Source of the DNA: Streptomyces sp. NBC_00249
GTDB lineage: Bacteria > Actinomycetota > Actinomycetes > Streptomycetales > Streptomycetaceae
DNA length: 64,000 bases
Direction of reading: 5' to 3'
Assembly (NCBI RefSeq): GCF_026342355.1
Contig: NZ_JAPEMV010000001.1
Span: forward strand, 1,240,001 to 1,304,000
The notes under the pieces were generated by a model, which saw nothing but the letters and a program-made list of their open reading frames with translations, searched no databases and was not told where the DNA came from. Both the position numbers and the translations under genes were made by a program. Positions within the stretch are counted from its first letter, which is position 1. Each line of letters begins with the position of its first letter. Below are positions 8,467 to 17,617 of this stretch, piece by piece.

Positions 8467-9456
8467 ATGCTGCACACCTCGCACCGCCGCACCCGGTCCG
8501 CCGCCACGGCCGTCGCGGCGATCGCCGCCGGCACGCTGGCCCTCACCACCGCGCCCGCCGCCACGGCCGCCGAGACGGGCACCGCCCCCCGGCTGAGCGT
8601 CCTGACGTACAACACGTTCCTGATGAGCAAGAACCTCTACCCGAACTGGGGCCAGGACCACCGGGCGGCGGAGATCCCCAAGGCGTCCTTCTACCAGGGC
8701 CACGACGTGGTCGTCGTCCAGGAGGCCTTCGACAACGCCGCCTCGGACGCGCTGAAGGCGAACTCCGCCGCGCAGTACCCGTACCAGACCCCGGTCATGG
8801 GCCGCAGCAAGAGCGGCTGGGACGCGACGGGCGGGGCGTACTCCACGACCACCCCGGAGGACGGCGGGGTGGCGATCCTGAGCAAGTGGCCGATCATCCG
8901 CAAGGAGCAGGTCGTCTACAAGGACGCCTGCGGCGCCGACTGGTGGTCCAACAAGGGCTTCGCCTACGCGGTGCTGGACGTGAACGGCGCCAAGGTGCAC
9001 GTGGTGGGCACCCACGCCCAGTCCACGGACCCGGGCTGCGGCGCGGGCGAGGCGGCGCAGATGCGCTCCCGCCAGTTCAAGGCCATCGACGCCTTCCTGG
9101 ACGGCAAGAACATACCGGCGGGCGAGCAGGTCGTCGTGGCGGGCGACATGAACGTCGACTCGCGCACCCCGGAGTACGCGAGCATGCTCGCCGACGCCGA
9201 CCTGGCCGGCGCCGACACCCGCACGGGTCACCCGTACTCCTTCGACACCGCGCTCAACTCGATCGCGAACTACCGCTACCCGACGGACCCGCGCGAGGAC
9301 CTGGACTACGTCCTCTACCGCAAGGGCAACGCCCGCCCGGCGAACTGGAACAACAACGTGGTCAAGGAGCAGTCGGCGCCCTGGACCGTCTCCAGCTGGG
9401 GCACCTCCTACACCTACAGCAACCTGTCGGACCACTACCCGGTGGCCGGTTCCTGA
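8467..9456 (+). CDS. sph: Secreted sphingomyelin phosphodiesterase (neutral sphingomyelinase, phospholipase C-like)
   Basis: The 329-residue product has a signal peptide (HTSHRRTRSAATAVAAIAAG, then APAATA before the mature part). The mature part is an endonuclease/exonuclease/phosphatase fold: LTYNTFLM, the metal-binding Glu in VVQEAFD, GTHAQS, the catalytic GDMNVDS and the C-terminal SDHYPV. This is the bacterial sphingomyelinase layout; the enzyme cleaves sphingomyelin to ceramide and phosphocholine outside the cell. ATG 8467 is preferred over ATG 8452 because CGGAG sits six bases upstream of it. Family usually about 300-340 residues, so this is full length. Confidence 0.92.
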   Translation: MLHTSHRRTRSAATAVAAIAAGTLALTTAPAATAAETGTAPRLSVLTYNTFLMSKNLYPNWGQDHRAAEIPKASFYQGHDVVVVQEAFDNAASDALKANSAAQYPYQTPVMGRSKSGWDATGGAYSTTTPEDGGVAILSKWPIIRKEQVVYKDACGADWWSNKGFAYAVLDVNGAKVHVVGTHAQSTDPGCGAGEAAQMRSRQFKAIDAFLDGKNIPAGEQVVVAGDMNVDSRTPEYASMLADADLAGADTRTGHPYSFDTALNSIANYRYPTDPREDLDYVLYRKGNARPANWNNNVVKEQSAPWTVSSWGTSYTYSNLSDHYPVAGS

Positions 9457-9476
9457 TCCCGATCCCGGCCGGTCCC

Positions 9477-9514
9477 GGGTGCCCGTCCCTCTCCGCCAGG
9501 AGGGGCGGGCACCC
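9477..9514. terminator. Strong hairpin terminator between sph and the aspartate decarboxylase gene
   Basis: GGGTGCCCGTCCCTC pairs with GAGGGGCGGGCACCC across an 8-base loop. That is 15 pairs with one G-U. It lies between two convergent stop codons and can terminate both transcripts. Confidence 0.8.
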
Positions 9515-9520
9515 GCGCGT

Positions 9521-11185
9521 TCAGCCGGCGGCCTTCGAACGCTCCCATTCCGAGGCGTAGTCGGTGAAGATTTCCCTCAAGTGGTGCCCGATCTTCAGGT
9601 AGTCGAGGTCGTCGAGGTTGGCGAGGGAGACCCGGACCGACCATTCGGGGCCGTCGAAGCCGCCGCCGCCCAGGAGGACCACGGAGGTCTGCTCGGCGAG
9701 CCGGAAGAGCGGATCGACGGGCTCGTAGTTCTTCTCCAGGAAGTCGGCGAAGTCCTTGCCGTGGACGCGTTCGGCCTCGGCGAGCAGGTCGAGTTCGACG
9801 TAGTAGCCGGCCCGCCGGCCGTCCTCGCTGATCTTCATCTGGGCGCCCTCCAGGAGGAGGCCGAGGCGGCGGTGCACGATCTCCCGGATGCGTTCCTTGT
9901 AGGCCCGGCCCTCGTCGAGCAGGCCGAAGAGGGAGAACAGCACCATCATCGTCTGCTGCGGGAGGGACAGTCCGGCCGTGTGGTTGAGGGCCACCGACCG
10001 GGAGTCGGCCACCAGCCGGTCGATGAAGCGGATCTTCTCCGGCTCCAGGCTGAGGGTGCCGTAGCGCCGGGCGAGGCGGTCCTTCTGCTCCTGCGGGAAG
10101 TTCGCGATCATCTCGTCGACGACGTTGTCCGCGTGCAGCCCGATGACGCCGAGCCGCCAGCCCGTGCAGCCGTAGTGCTTGGAGTACGAGTACACGAGCA
10201 GGGTGTTGCGCGGCAGGTCGGCCGCGATGGAGCGGAAGCCGGGGACGAAGGTGCCGTAGACGTCGTCGGTGACGATCAGCAGGTCGGGGTTGGGGCCGGC
10301 CACGATGTCCTGGATCTGGCGGGAGACGCGCTCGCTCAGCGCGAGCGAGGGCGGATTGCTCGGGTTGACGAGGCAGAGCAGCTTGACGGCCGGGTCGGCG
10401 AGCTTGGCGACCTCCTCCTCGGGGTAGCGCCACTGGCGCACGCCGGTCTCCGCGAAGAGGCTCGCCGAGACGTTGACCACCTCGAACTCGAAGGTGTCGA
10501 GCCCCGGTATCTCGATGTACGGGGTGAAGACCGGGGTCATCAGGGCGATCTTGTCGCCCTTGTGGAGGATCCCGTTCTTCATGAGGGAGTCGAAGACGTA
10601 GCACATGGCGGCGGTGCCGCCCTCGGTCGCGAAGAGGGAGAGCTCCGAGGCCGGGGACTGCCTGTCGAACAGCTCGTCGGAGAGGTAGCCGCGCACGATG
10701 TGCTCGGCGTGCGTCAGCATCCGGCCGGGCACCGGGTAGTTGTCGCCGGTGACGGCGTCGGTCAGCTCGTGGACGAAGGCGTCCTTGTCGAACGGCCAGC
10801 GCGTCAGGGCGTACTGGACGCAGGTCGACAGCATCTCGACGCCCGGCAGGTCCGGGTGGCGGCGCACCCAGGAGGCGAAGCGTCCGGCGATGCCCTTCCT
10901 CTCGGGCATCCCGCCGAGGTTGTCGGCGGTCCACACCCGGCGGGACTCCTCCAGCGCGAAGTAGCCGAGGGCGTAGAAGGCCTCGCGGGGGCCGGTGGCC
11001 ATCCAGTTGGGGTTGCCGCGGCCCGCGTTGAGCATCGCGCGGGCGGTGGTGCCCTTCTGGCCCGGCTGGTCCTCCTGGGCGGCGCCGGCGAGCCGGATGA
11101 ACTTGTCCTTCAGCTCGAAGGGGCTGAGCTGGGCGAGGGACTGGATCTCCTCGCGGCTGAAGGTGGTCTTCGGCACGGTCCGCAT
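9521..11185 (-). CDS. Bifunctional aspartate transaminase/aspartate 4-decarboxylase
   Basis: A 554-residue fold-type I PLP enzyme. The length, far above ordinary aspartate aminotransferases (about 400), together with the opening PFELKDKFIRLA and RAMLNAGRGNPNW, identifies the aspartate beta-decarboxylase (AsD) family. The PLP lysine lies in YSYSKHYGCTGWRLG, and LVNPSNPPS is the aminotransferase NP-loop. The enzyme converts L-aspartate to L-alanine and CO2. Streptomyces homologues are annotated this way. ATG 11185 gives a normal N-terminus. A hairpin separates it from the upstream acyl-CoA synthetase gene, so it is probably transcribed alone. Confidence 0.93.
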   Translation of the reverse strand: MRTVPKTTFSREEIQSLAQLSPFELKDKFIRLAGAAQEDQPGQKGTTARAMLNAGRGNPNWMATGPREAFYALGYFALEESRRVWTADNLGGMPERKGIAGRFASWVRRHPDLPGVEMLSTCVQYALTRWPFDKDAFVHELTDAVTGDNYPVPGRMLTHAEHIVRGYLSDELFDRQSPASELSLFATEGGTAAMCYVFDSLMKNGILHKGDKIALMTPVFTPYIEIPGLDTFEFEVVNVSASLFAETGVRQWRYPEEEVAKLADPAVKLLCLVNPSNPPSLALSERVSRQIQDIVAGPNPDLLIVTDDVYGTFVPGFRSIAADLPRNTLLVYSYSKHYGCTGWRLGVIGLHADNVVDEMIANFPQEQKDRLARRYGTLSLEPEKIRFIDRLVADSRSVALNHTAGLSLPQQTMMVLFSLFGLLDEGRAYKERIREIVHRRLGLLLEGAQMKISEDGRRAGYYVELDLLAEAERVHGKDFADFLEKNYEPVDPLFRLAEQTSVVLLGGGGFDGPEWSVRVSLANLDDLDYLKIGHHLREIFTDYASEWERSKAAG

Positions 11186-11198
11186 GTGACCACCCTTG

Positions 11199-11226
11199 CC
11201 CGGTGGGCGCGGGTCCGCCCACCGGG
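11199..11226 (-). terminator. Hairpin after the acyl-CoA synthetase gene
   Basis: CCCGGTGGGCG and CGCCCACCGGG form a perfect 11-bp stem with a 6-base loop. It lies 14 bp after the synthetase stop codon and just before the decarboxylase start on the same strand, so it probably ends the synthetase transcript. Confidence 0.65.
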
Positions 11227-11240
11227 TAGGGCCGTACGGG

Positions 11241-13073
11241 TTACGGAGCTTCGTACGACGCCTCGTACAGCTCCTCGATCAGCGGGCCGTACTTCTCCCG
11301 GACCACCCGGCGGCGCAGCTTGAGCGAGGGGGTGAGCTCGCCCGACTCCGGGCCCCACTCCTCGGCGAGCACCTTGTACCGCTTGATCTGCTCGGTGCGG
11401 TTGAGCCGGGCGTTGGCGGCGGCCACCGCCCGGCCGATCTCCTCCAGGACGGCGGGGTGCGCGGCGAGCCCGTCGGTGCCGGTGGCCTCGATGCCCCGGG
11501 CGGCGGCCCAGGCGGGGGCCAGTTCGGGGTCCAGGACCAGCAGGGCGACCAGGTAGGAGCGGCCGTCGCCGTGGACCAGGGCCTGTCCGATGAGCGGGTG
11601 CTCCTTGACGGTGTTCTCCACCAGGGCGGGGGAGACGTTCTTTCCGGTGGAGGTGATGATGAGTTCCTTCTTGCGGTCGGTGATCCAGAGGAAGCCGTCC
11701 GCGTCGAGCCGGCCGATGTCCCCGGTCGCGAACCAGCCCTCGGCGTCGGCCGCGCTCTCCACCGTCCCGTCGGCCCGCAGGTAGCCGTCGAAGACCGTCG
11801 CGCCGCGCGTGAGGATCTCCCCGTCCTCGGCGAGCCGCAGCTCCAGCCCCTCGATGGGGCGGCCCACCGAGCCCAGCCGGAAGCCGTCCGGGCTGTTGAC
11901 GGTGCACACGCCGGAGGTCTCGGTCAGCCCCCAGGCGTCCATGACGGTGATCCCCCAGCCCGCCCAGAAACGCACCACGTCGATCGGCATCGGCGCGGTG
12001 GCGCTGGCCGTCCAGACGAGCCGGTCCAGCCCGGCCAGGCCCAGCAGCGGATCCAGCACCCGCTCCTTGGCCTCGGCGTACGCCGCTTCGAGCGCGGCCG
12101 GCACCTCCTCGCCGCGCTCGCGGTGGCCGGCCCGGGCCCGCGCCACGTCGCCCGCGTCCTCGATGGCGCGCTGCTGCTCCTCGGGGAGCCGCGAGAGCAC
12201 CGCCCTGACACCGGCCGCGAGCTTCTCCCAGACCCGGGGCACCCCGAAGAACTGCACCGGGCGCAGTTCGCGCACGGCGGCGGCCACGGCGGCCGGGTCG
12301 GCGACGAGCCGGACGTGGGCGGCGCGCAGCAGGGGCAGGTAGATGCCGAGGAGCCGCTCGGCTATGTGCGCGAAGGGCAGGTAGCAGATGTGCTCGGCGT
12401 GCTCGGGGAGCTCCGTGTGCCGGTCGAGGCGGACGGCCTGGAGCATGATGTTGCGGTGGGTGAGCCGGACGCCCTTGGGGTCGCCGGTGGTGCCCGAGGT
12501 GTAGACGACGGTGAGCGGGTCCTCGGGGCGGGACTCGCGCCAGCCCTTCTCGAAGGCCTCGGCCCGGTGCAGCCGGGCCCCGCCGGCGTAGAGGGAGCCG
12601 TAGGTGGAGTGCCTGCCCGCCTCGGCGGCCTCGGCGACGACGAGCCGCTCCAGCGGGACGCCGGGGTCGGCGAGCAGCGGTTCCCACCGCTCGCGTTCGC
12701 GCGCGCCCTCGACGACGGCCAGCCGGGCCCGGCTGTGGCGGGCGATGTGGGCGATCTGTTCGGGCGCGGAGGTCCCGTAGACGGTGACGGGGACGGCGCC
12801 GAGGTGGACGAGGGCGAGGTCGCTGAGCCAGTGCTCGGGCCGGTTGCCCATCATCAGCAGGACGTGGTCGCCGCGCTCGACGCCGAGGGAGGCGTACCCG
12901 GCGGCGAGGACGGCCGCCTTGCGGCGGACCTCGCTCCAGGTGAGGGTGGTCCACTTCTCGCCCTCCCGCCAGGAGAGGGCGGGCAGTTCCCCGTGCTCGG
13001 CGGCGTTGCGGGCGAGCAGGGCGGGCAGGGTGAGCTCTTCGGGTCGTCCGGGCAGTCGCAGGTTCGTGGTCAT
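11241..13073 (-). CDS. Long-chain acyl-CoA synthetase (AMP-forming)
   Basis: A 610-residue ANL-superfamily enzyme. It has the P-loop YTSGTTGDPKG, the HRNIM and CYLPFAHIAERLLG motifs of long-chain acyl-CoA synthetases, WGLTETSG, GDIGRLDADGFLWITDRKKE and the late lysine region near RYKVLAEEWG. It activates fatty acids to acyl-CoA via acyl-AMP. Length and motif order match FadD15-type enzymes of actinomycetes. It is divergent from a MerR regulator across 85 bp that contains an inverted repeat, so fatty-acid-linked control by that MerR protein is likely. Confidence 0.93.
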   Translation of the reverse strand: MTTNLRLPGRPEELTLPALLARNAAEHGELPALSWREGEKWTTLTWSEVRRKAAVLAAGYASLGVERGDHVLLMMGNRPEHWLSDLALVHLGAVPVTVYGTSAPEQIAHIARHSRARLAVVEGARERERWEPLLADPGVPLERLVVAEAAEAGRHSTYGSLYAGGARLHRAEAFEKGWRESRPEDPLTVVYTSGTTGDPKGVRLTHRNIMLQAVRLDRHTELPEHAEHICYLPFAHIAERLLGIYLPLLRAAHVRLVADPAAVAAAVRELRPVQFFGVPRVWEKLAAGVRAVLSRLPEEQQRAIEDAGDVARARAGHRERGEEVPAALEAAYAEAKERVLDPLLGLAGLDRLVWTASATAPMPIDVVRFWAGWGITVMDAWGLTETSGVCTVNSPDGFRLGSVGRPIEGLELRLAEDGEILTRGATVFDGYLRADGTVESAADAEGWFATGDIGRLDADGFLWITDRKKELIITSTGKNVSPALVENTVKEHPLIGQALVHGDGRSYLVALLVLDPELAPAWAAARGIEATGTDGLAAHPAVLEEIGRAVAAANARLNRTEQIKRYKVLAEEWGPESGELTPSLKLRRRVVREKYGPLIEELYEASYEAP

Positions 13074-13099
13074 GGGCAGCTCCTGGCCGTTTCACATCG

Positions 13100-13129
13100 T
13101 TGGTGCGACAGCAATACTGTTGAACCCAA
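13100..13129. promoter_or_regulatory. Imperfect inverted repeat between acyl-CoA synthetase and MerR genes
   Basis: About 12-base arms (TTGGTGCGACAG and the complement of CTGTTGAACCCAA) surround CAATA. Nine of twelve aligned positions are symmetrical. On the top strand TTCACA at 13091 and TACTGT at 13115 are 18 bp apart, the stretched spacing seen at MerR-controlled promoters. It is a candidate binding site for the adjacent MerR protein. Confidence 0.5.
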
Positions 13130-13158
13130 GCTGTGGAGCAGAGAGCGAGGCGCAGACG

Positions 13159-13899
13159 ATGGCCGACCAGGCAACCGAGCCGATGCTCACCGTCGACGAG
13201 CTGGCCGCCAGGGCCGGTGTCACCGTCCGCACCGTACGGTTCTACAGCACGCGCGGGCTTTTGCCCCCTCCCGTGATCGGACCCCGTCGGGTGGGGCACT
13301 ACGGCCCGGAACACCTGTCGCGGCTGGCGCTGATCGAGGAGTTGCAGCACCAGGGCATGACCCTGTCGGCGATCCAGCGGTACCTGGACGCACTGCCCGA
13401 CGACCTCAGCGCGCACGACCTGGCCATCCACCGGGCCCTGGTGGCCACCTGGGCCCCGGACGCGGCGCAGGAGGTGACCCGGGCGGAGCTGGAGAAGCGG
13501 GCCGGGCGGAGCCTGTCCGAGGCGGACGTGCGGCGGCTGACGGCGATGAACGTACTGTCCGCCGCCGGGGAGGGCTTCCAGGTGGACGTGGGCCTGCTGC
13601 GGCTGGGGGTCGCGCTGCTCGACGTACCGATCGCCCACGAAACCCTGCTGGTGGCCCGGCGGATCCTGTTGGAGCACGCGCGGACGGCCGCGCACCAGCT
13701 GACGGCCCTGTTCCGGGACGAGGTGTGGGGGCCGTTCACCGAGGGGGAGAGCGACCCGGAGCGGGTGGAGTCGATGAGGGCGCTGTCCGCGCACATGCAG
13801 CCGATGGTGGTCCAGGCCCTGGTGACGGCCTTCCAGCGGTCCCTGCGCGAGGAATTGCGGGCGGCGTTCGTGTCCGGCGGGACACCCGGCGGACCGTAG
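13159..13899 (+). CDS. MerR-family transcriptional regulator
   Basis: A 246-residue regulator. Residues about 10-80 are a MerR winged helix (MLTVDELAARAGVTVRTVRFY, GLLPPP, RRVGHYGPEHLSRL). The rest is an extended helical effector domain without the cysteine pattern of metal-sensing MerR proteins. ATG 13159 follows GAGCGAGG by eight bases and puts the HTH at the normal position. It is divergent from the acyl-CoA synthetase gene, so an acyl-CoA or fatty-acid signal is a reasonable guess; the ligand cannot be read from sequence. Confidence 0.92.
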   Translation: MADQATEPMLTVDELAARAGVTVRTVRFYSTRGLLPPPVIGPRRVGHYGPEHLSRLALIEELQHQGMTLSAIQRYLDALPDDLSAHDLAIHRALVATWAPDAAQEVTRAELEKRAGRSLSEADVRRLTAMNVLSAAGEGFQVDVGLLRLGVALLDVPIAHETLLVARRILLEHARTAAHQLTALFRDEVWGPFTEGESDPERVESMRALSAHMQPMVVQALVTAFQRSLREELRAAFVSGGTPGGP

Positions 13900-14066
13900 C
13901 CGCAGCCCACAGCCCTCTCGTGGCGGGGCGGGCCCGTTCTCAGTACGCTGGAAAGGAGTCTTCGCGCCCGCCGGCCCCTGCTCCGAGCGGGTCGGCCCCA
14001 GCGGCCCCAGCGCATTCTGCCGCTCGCAGTGGCGGCCACCCCTGCACGTAACGGGCAGGTGCTTCC

Positions 14067-14894
14067 ATGGACCTCAACACCATCAGCGAAGTCGTCCGGC
14101 GGCCGGCCGACCGGCCGGGCGCCGACTGGCGCGAAGGCGATGCCTGGCTCGCGGGCGGGACCTGGCTGTTCTCCGCCGAGCAACCGGGCCTGCGCCGCCT
14201 GGTCGACCTGACGGCCCTGGGCTGGGATCCCCTCGTGCCGGGCGACGCGGGCCTGGAGATCGGCGCCACGTGCACCATCCGGGACCTGTACGCCTTCACA
14301 CCGCCGGCCGACTGGATCGCGGGCCCCCTCTTCACGCAGAGCTGCGAAGCGTTCCTGTCCTCGTTCAAGGTCTGGAACTCGGCGACCGTCGGCGGAAACA
14401 TCTGCATGTCCCTGCCGGCCGGCCCCATGATCACGCTGACGGTCGCGCTCGAGGCCGAGTACGAGCTGTGGGCCCCCGACGGGTCGGTACGCACCGTCGA
14501 TGCCCTCGACTTCGTGACCGGGAACCACCGGAACGTCCTCGCTCCCGGGGAAATGCTGCGGCGAGTCCGCGTTCCGGCACGCGCCCTGCGCAAGCGCACC
14601 GCACACCGCCTCTTCACGCTGACCCACCTCGGCCGTTCGACGGTCTTCCTCGTCGGTACGCACACGCCGGGAACGAGCGACCTGCTGCTGACCGTCACCG
14701 CCGGCACCACACGCCCGGTGCGCATCGCCTTCGACACCATGCCCGATGCCCACACCTTGCAGCAGAGCATCAACGCCCTCCCTGCCGACATCTGGTTCGC
14801 CGACCCCAACGGAACCCCGGACCACCGTCACCACCTCACCCTGCACTTCGCCGAAGAGATCCGCCACGAACTTAATGCTGGGGGCCCGGCATGA
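14067..14894 (+). CDS. FAD-binding subunit of a molybdenum hydroxylase (xanthine dehydrogenase family)
   Basis: A 275-residue CO-dehydrogenase-M/XdhB-like flavoprotein. The N-terminal LAGGTWLF loop and the WNSATVGGNICMSLPAGP segment are the FAD-pyrophosphate contacts of the family. It would pass electrons from the Fe-S centres of the next gene product to its acceptor. The stop codon overlaps the start of the next gene (ATGA), so the two are translationally coupled. The upstream 167-bp gap after the MerR gene probably carries the promoter, but no consensus stands out. Confidence 0.9.
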   Translation: MDLNTISEVVRRPADRPGADWREGDAWLAGGTWLFSAEQPGLRRLVDLTALGWDPLVPGDAGLEIGATCTIRDLYAFTPPADWIAGPLFTQSCEAFLSSFKVWNSATVGGNICMSLPAGPMITLTVALEAEYELWAPDGSVRTVDALDFVTGNHRNVLAPGEMLRRVRVPARALRKRTAHRLFTLTHLGRSTVFLVGTHTPGTSDLLLTVTAGTTRPVRIAFDTMPDAHTLQQSINALPADIWFADPNGTPDHRHHLTLHFAEEIRHELNAGGPA

Positions 14895-17617
14895 CCTACA
14901 CCGTGAACGGCAGGAGCTTCGCCGAGGAACCGGACCCCGGCCAGTGCCTGCGTACGTTCCTGCGCGCGCTCGGCCACTTCGGCGTCAAGAAGGGCTGCGA
15001 CTCCGGCGACTGCGGCGCCTGCACCGTATGGCTGGACGGCACTCCGGTCCACAGCTGCATCACCCCCGCCTTCCGCGCGGAAGGCCATGAGGTGACCACG
15101 ATCGAGGGTCTGGGATCACCTGGCGACCTGCATCCCGCGCAGCGCCGGTTCCGGGACGCCCCGGGATTCCAGTGCGGCTTCTGCACCGCGGGGATGATCA
15201 TGACCTCGGCGACGTTCACCGAGGCGCAGAAGGCGGACCTGCCACGGGCGTTGAAGGGCAACCTCTGCCGTTGCACCGGCTACCGGGCGATCGAGGACGC
15301 GGTGAAGGGCGTCGCCCATGTGCAGACTGCCGCGCCGGGACGGGCCGTCGGAACGAGCGTCGGCGCTCCGGCGGCCGACGACGTGGTGACCGGCCGCGCC
15401 GAGTTCACGATGGACACCCACATGGAAGGCATGCTGCACCTCAAGGTGCTGCGCTCGCCGCACGCACACGCCCGCATCGTCTCGATCGACAAGACCGCCG
15501 CGCTCGCGGTCCCCGGCGTGCACCGCGTCTACACCTGGGAGGACGTGCCGCGCAAACGCTTCACCACGGCGATCCACACCGACCACCTCGTCGATCCGGA
15601 CGACACCTACATCCTCGACCAGACGGTCCGCTTCGCCGGCCAGCGCGTCGTCGCGGTGCTCGCCGACACCGTCGGGGCGGCCGAGGAGGGCTGCCGGAAG
15701 GTGGCCGTGGAGTACGAGGTACTGCCGGCGGTCTTCGACCCCGAGAAGGCCATGGCCGACGGGGCACCGCAACTGCACGGCTCGGAGGACCCGTTCGCCC
15801 GCGACTACGTCCACAACCTCCTGCTGGAGATCCACTCGCACATCGGCGATGTCGACGCGGGCTTCGCCGCGGCCGACGTGATCCACGAGGGCACGTACTT
15901 CTCACCGCGCGTGCAGCACGCGCACCTGGAGACGCACGGCTCGATCGCCTGGATGGAGGACGGCCGGCTGAACGTCCGCACCAGCTCCCAGTCCCCGTCG
16001 ATCGCGAAGGTCAAACTGGCCTACCTGTTCGCGCTGCGCCCGGACCAGCTCCGCGTGTTCTGCAAGCGCGTCGGCGGCGGTTTCGGCGGCAAGCAGGAGG
16101 TCATCTCGGAGGACCTGGCCGCGCTCGCCACCCTCGACACCGGGCGGCCCGTCTGCTTCGAGTTCACCCGCGAGGAGGAGTTCACCACGGCTTCGCCCCG
16201 GCATCCGATGAAGCTGACGGTCAAGCTCGGCGCGAAGGCCGACGGGACGCTCACCGCCTTCCAGGTCCGCAACGTGTCGAACACCGGCGCCTACGGCAAC
16301 CACGGCGGCGAGACCCTGTACGCGGGCGGCTCCGCCGTCATGATCTACCGCTGCCCCAACAAGAAGTACGACGCCTTCTCCGTCTACACGAACACCGTTC
16401 CGAGCGGCGCCCTGCGCGGATACGGAATGACCCAGCCGGCCTTCGCCGTGGAATCGGCGATGGACGAACTGGCCCTCGCCCTGCACATGGATCCGCTCGA
16501 ACTGCGACGCCGCAACATCGTCCGCCCGGGCGAGCCGCTCGTCGCCCTGCACGACGGGCCCGACGACGTGGTGTTCAACGAGGACGGGCTCGGCAAGTGC
16601 ATCGACCTCGTGGCCGGCGAGCTGGCCCGTACGGCCGACCAGCCCTCCCCCGGCCCCGGATGGCTCGTCGGGATCGGCGTCGCGAGTTCCCTGCACGAGA
16701 CCGCGCCCCCGACCGAGCACATCTCCGAGGCCTGGATCACGCTCGGCGACGACCTCGTGTACGAACTGGCCGTCGGGACCGTCGAATTCGGGGAGGGCAC
16801 GTCGACCGCGCACGTCCAGATCGCGGCCAACCAGCTGGGTACGACGCCGTCGCGGATCCGCCTGGTGCAGTCCGACACCGACCGCACGGGATTCGACACC
16901 GGCGCCTTCGCGAGCGCCGGACTCTTCGTGGCCGGCAACGCGGTCCTCCGGGCGGCCAACGCGGTGCGCGACCGCATCCTGGACTTCGCCGCCGCGCACA
17001 CGGGCGTCCACGTCGTGATGTGCTCGATGGACGCCGACGACGTCGTCTGCGGGGACGAGCGCGTCCCGCTGGCCACCCTCGTCGCCGAGGCCCGGGCGCG
17101 CGGCATCCGCTTCACGGCCGCCCGCAAGGCGTACGGCTCCCCCCGCAGCGTCACCTCCAATACGCAGGGCTTCCGCATCGCCGTCCACCAGGTGACGGGT
17201 GAGATCCGTGTCCTGTACAGCGTCCAGGCGGCCGACGCCGGTGTGCTCATCAACCCGGAACAGGTCCGGGGGCAGGTGGAGGGCGGTGTCGCCCAGGGCA
17301 TCGGATTCGCGCTGACCGAGAACTTCCAGATCGACGCGGACGGCGTCATGGCCAACCCGAACCTGCGCAACTACCGTATCCCCACCTACGCCGACGTGCC
17401 CCGCACCCATGTGCTCCTGGTGGGCTCGTCGGACTCCGTAGGGGCCATGCGGTCGAAGGGGATGGCGGAGTGCTGCATCAACCCGGTGGCCCCCGCGCTG
17501 GCGAACGCGCTCCGCGACGCCACGGGCATCCGCTACCGCGAGCTGCCCCTCACCCCGGAACGGATCTACGCCCGGCTCGTGGAGAGCCGGTCGGCGCGGA
17601 CGGGCACGCGGCGATGA
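14891..17617 (+). CDS. Molybdopterin-dependent oxidoreductase with fused [2Fe-2S] domain
   Basis: A 908-residue fusion. Residues 1-140 are the two [2Fe-2S] domains: C36, C41, C44 and C56 for the plant-ferredoxin type, then C95, C98, C126 and C128 for the helical type. From about 165 to the end it is the molybdopterin-binding large subunit, with GGGFGGKQE, RGYGMTQPAF and the catalytic glutamate in KGMAECC. In most family members small and large subunits are separate genes; here they are joined while FAD stays separate. The substrate (purine, aldehyde or N-heterocycle) cannot be told. It overlaps both neighbours by four bases. No XdhC-type maturation gene lies nearby. Confidence 0.92.
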   Translation: MTYTVNGRSFAEEPDPGQCLRTFLRALGHFGVKKGCDSGDCGACTVWLDGTPVHSCITPAFRAEGHEVTTIEGLGSPGDLHPAQRRFRDAPGFQCGFCTAGMIMTSATFTEAQKADLPRALKGNLCRCTGYRAIEDAVKGVAHVQTAAPGRAVGTSVGAPAADDVVTGRAEFTMDTHMEGMLHLKVLRSPHAHARIVSIDKTAALAVPGVHRVYTWEDVPRKRFTTAIHTDHLVDPDDTYILDQTVRFAGQRVVAVLADTVGAAEEGCRKVAVEYEVLPAVFDPEKAMADGAPQLHGSEDPFARDYVHNLLLEIHSHIGDVDAGFAAADVIHEGTYFSPRVQHAHLETHGSIAWMEDGRLNVRTSSQSPSIAKVKLAYLFALRPDQLRVFCKRVGGGFGGKQEVISEDLAALATLDTGRPVCFEFTREEEFTTASPRHPMKLTVKLGAKADGTLTAFQVRNVSNTGAYGNHGGETLYAGGSAVMIYRCPNKKYDAFSVYTNTVPSGALRGYGMTQPAFAVESAMDELALALHMDPLELRRRNIVRPGEPLVALHDGPDDVVFNEDGLGKCIDLVAGELARTADQPSPGPGWLVGIGVASSLHETAPPTEHISEAWITLGDDLVYELAVGTVEFGEGTSTAHVQIAANQLGTTPSRIRLVQSDTDRTGFDTGAFASAGLFVAGNAVLRAANAVRDRILDFAAAHTGVHVVMCSMDADDVVCGDERVPLATLVAEARARGIRFTAARKAYGSPRSVTSNTQGFRIAVHQVTGEIRVLYSVQAADAGVLINPEQVRGQVEGGVAQGIGFALTENFQIDADGVMANPNLRNYRIPTYADVPRTHVLLVGSSDSVGAMRSKGMAECCINPVAPALANALRDATGIRYRELPLTPERIYARLVESRSARTGTRR

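Noticed and set aside
11196..14051. A 951-codon top-strand open frame across the acyl-CoA synthetase and MerR genes
   Set aside because: It overlaps two well supported genes in wrong frames and has no recognisable domain.
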